From Desulfatibacillaceae bacterium (lineage in GTDB: Bacteria > Desulfobacterota > Desulfobacteria > Desulfobacterales > Desulfatibacillaceae), in NCBI GenBank assembly GCA_030018745.1, contig JASEHB010000141.1, positions 1 through 6,626 of the forward strand: a stretch of DNA of 6,626 bases. The letters are read 5' to 3'. A program made the position numbers and the translations under genes. Position 1 is the stretch's first letter. Each line of letters opens with the position of its first letter. The notes under the pieces are model-generated. The model was not told where the DNA came from, did not search any database, and worked only from the letters and a program-made list of their open reading frames with translations. Shown here in pieces: positions 6,293-6,626 of the stretch.

Positions 6293-6465
6293 TGGCGGAC
6301 AACAGGCCTGTGCACTCCAACAACCCTGCTGCACTCTCCCGCGATTCTTGCAGTATGAAAAAAATTCAGTTTTTTGAAAGGGTTGACAAATTTTCGGCCC
6401 CAAGGCCCTGTTCCGGGTAATTTTTTTCATCTGCCCTTAATTTGCCATATTTTAAATATTACGGC

Positions 6466-6494
6466 TTGACACAAGAGCCTTTTTCTACTATGAG
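6466..6494 (+). promoter_or_regulatory. Sigma70-type promoter facing right, towards a gene outside the window
   Basis: The plus strand has TTGACA (6466-6471), a 17-base spacer and TATGAG (6489-6494; 4/6). Just upstream, 6438-6460 is AT-rich (TTAATTTGCCATATTTTAAATATT), as in UP elements. Transcription would run off the right edge; no credible start codon with a ribosome binding site is seen downstream before 6626. Confidence 0.55.
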
Positions 6495-6626
6495 AATTTT
6501 TTTACCGTCATGCTGCGCCAAATGCAAAAGCCAGGCGGAAATAAAGGCACAAAAAGCCTGCCCGGCAAAGATTTTCAATGCGCGGCTGGAATTGCACAAG
6601 CATCTTTTTAAATAAACGAATTTTCG

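Larger units (their letters stand above)
6132..6626. other. Intergenic region upstream of the mla operon, without a convincing gene
   Basis: These 495 bases are rich in A and T runs, unlike the coding block. They hold a leftward promoter (6264-6292) for mlaE and a rightward promoter (6466-6494) for a gene beyond the edge. Four copies of AAAAAGCC occur at 6158, 6207, 6225 and 6551; three fall in the predicted mla leader, where they read GGCTTTTT in the transcript. A short GC-containing stem (6217-6222 with 6232-6237) lies in the same leader. No tRNA, rRNA, mobile-element end or attachment site was seen. Confidence 0.6.

Noticed and set aside
6383..6411. Second TTGACA on the plus strand as a promoter
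   Set aside because: No acceptable -10 box stands 16-18 bases downstream (CCCTGT at that position).
6113..6430. Open frame of 105 residues on the minus strand upstream of mlaE, overlapping its start by 19 bases
   Set aside because: It matches no family I know, has no hydrophobic core or domain-like pattern, runs through the predicted mla promoter, and lies in A/T-run-rich intergenic DNA.
6490..6615. 41-residue frame with several Cys (MRIFLPSCCAKCK...) on the plus strand
   Set aside because: Its ATG overlaps the predicted -10 box of the rightward promoter, and there is no ribosome binding site.

Overview
The window most likely comes from the chromosome of a Gram-negative bacterium, probably a Desulfobacterota (deltaproteobacterial) species. 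This rests on protein style: a short MlaD of about 150 residues, a gene order mlaE-F-D-C-A with the outer-membrane lipoprotein inside the operon, and mixed base composition with tight spacing. No rRNA or marker gene is present, so the assignment is moderate confidence.

Layout. Positions 1-272 (+) hold the C-terminal end of an M48/Ste24-type zinc metalloprotease whose start lies outside the window. It converges, with a 30-base gap, on a minus-strand block covering 303-6131. Read in transcription order (right to left), that block is mlaE (permease), mlaF (ATPase with an extra C-terminal domain), mlaD (MCE-domain membrane anchor), mlaC (periplasmic lipid carrier), mlaA/vacJ (outer-membrane lipoprotein) and then, after a 111-base gap, a coniferyl-aldehyde-dehydrogenase-like ALDH. 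Positions 6132-6626 carry no convincing gene. They hold a good sigma70-like promoter facing left (for the mla operon), a second facing right (for a gene beyond the window), and a leader with repeated GGCTTTTT motifs.

How the genes work together. MlaE, MlaF and MlaD form the inner-membrane ABC complex. MlaC shuttles phospholipid across the periplasm, and MlaA removes or delivers phospholipid at the outer membrane. The set is complete except that no STAS-domain mlaB gene is present in the window.

Most interesting point. MlaF is about 150 residues longer than a normal MlaF, and the extra part reads as a degenerate GGDEF domain. Its active-site and metal-binding residues are lost, but the RxxD inhibitory-site motif that binds cyclic di-GMP in other proteins is kept at the exact expected distance. 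This suggests, as inference, a lipid-transport ATPase under nucleotide second-messenger control. Two other operon proteins have unusual N-terminal additions: MlaA has an acidic DDDxxLx heptad repeat between its lipid anchor and core domain, and MlaC has a 25-residue tandem duplication just after its signal peptide.
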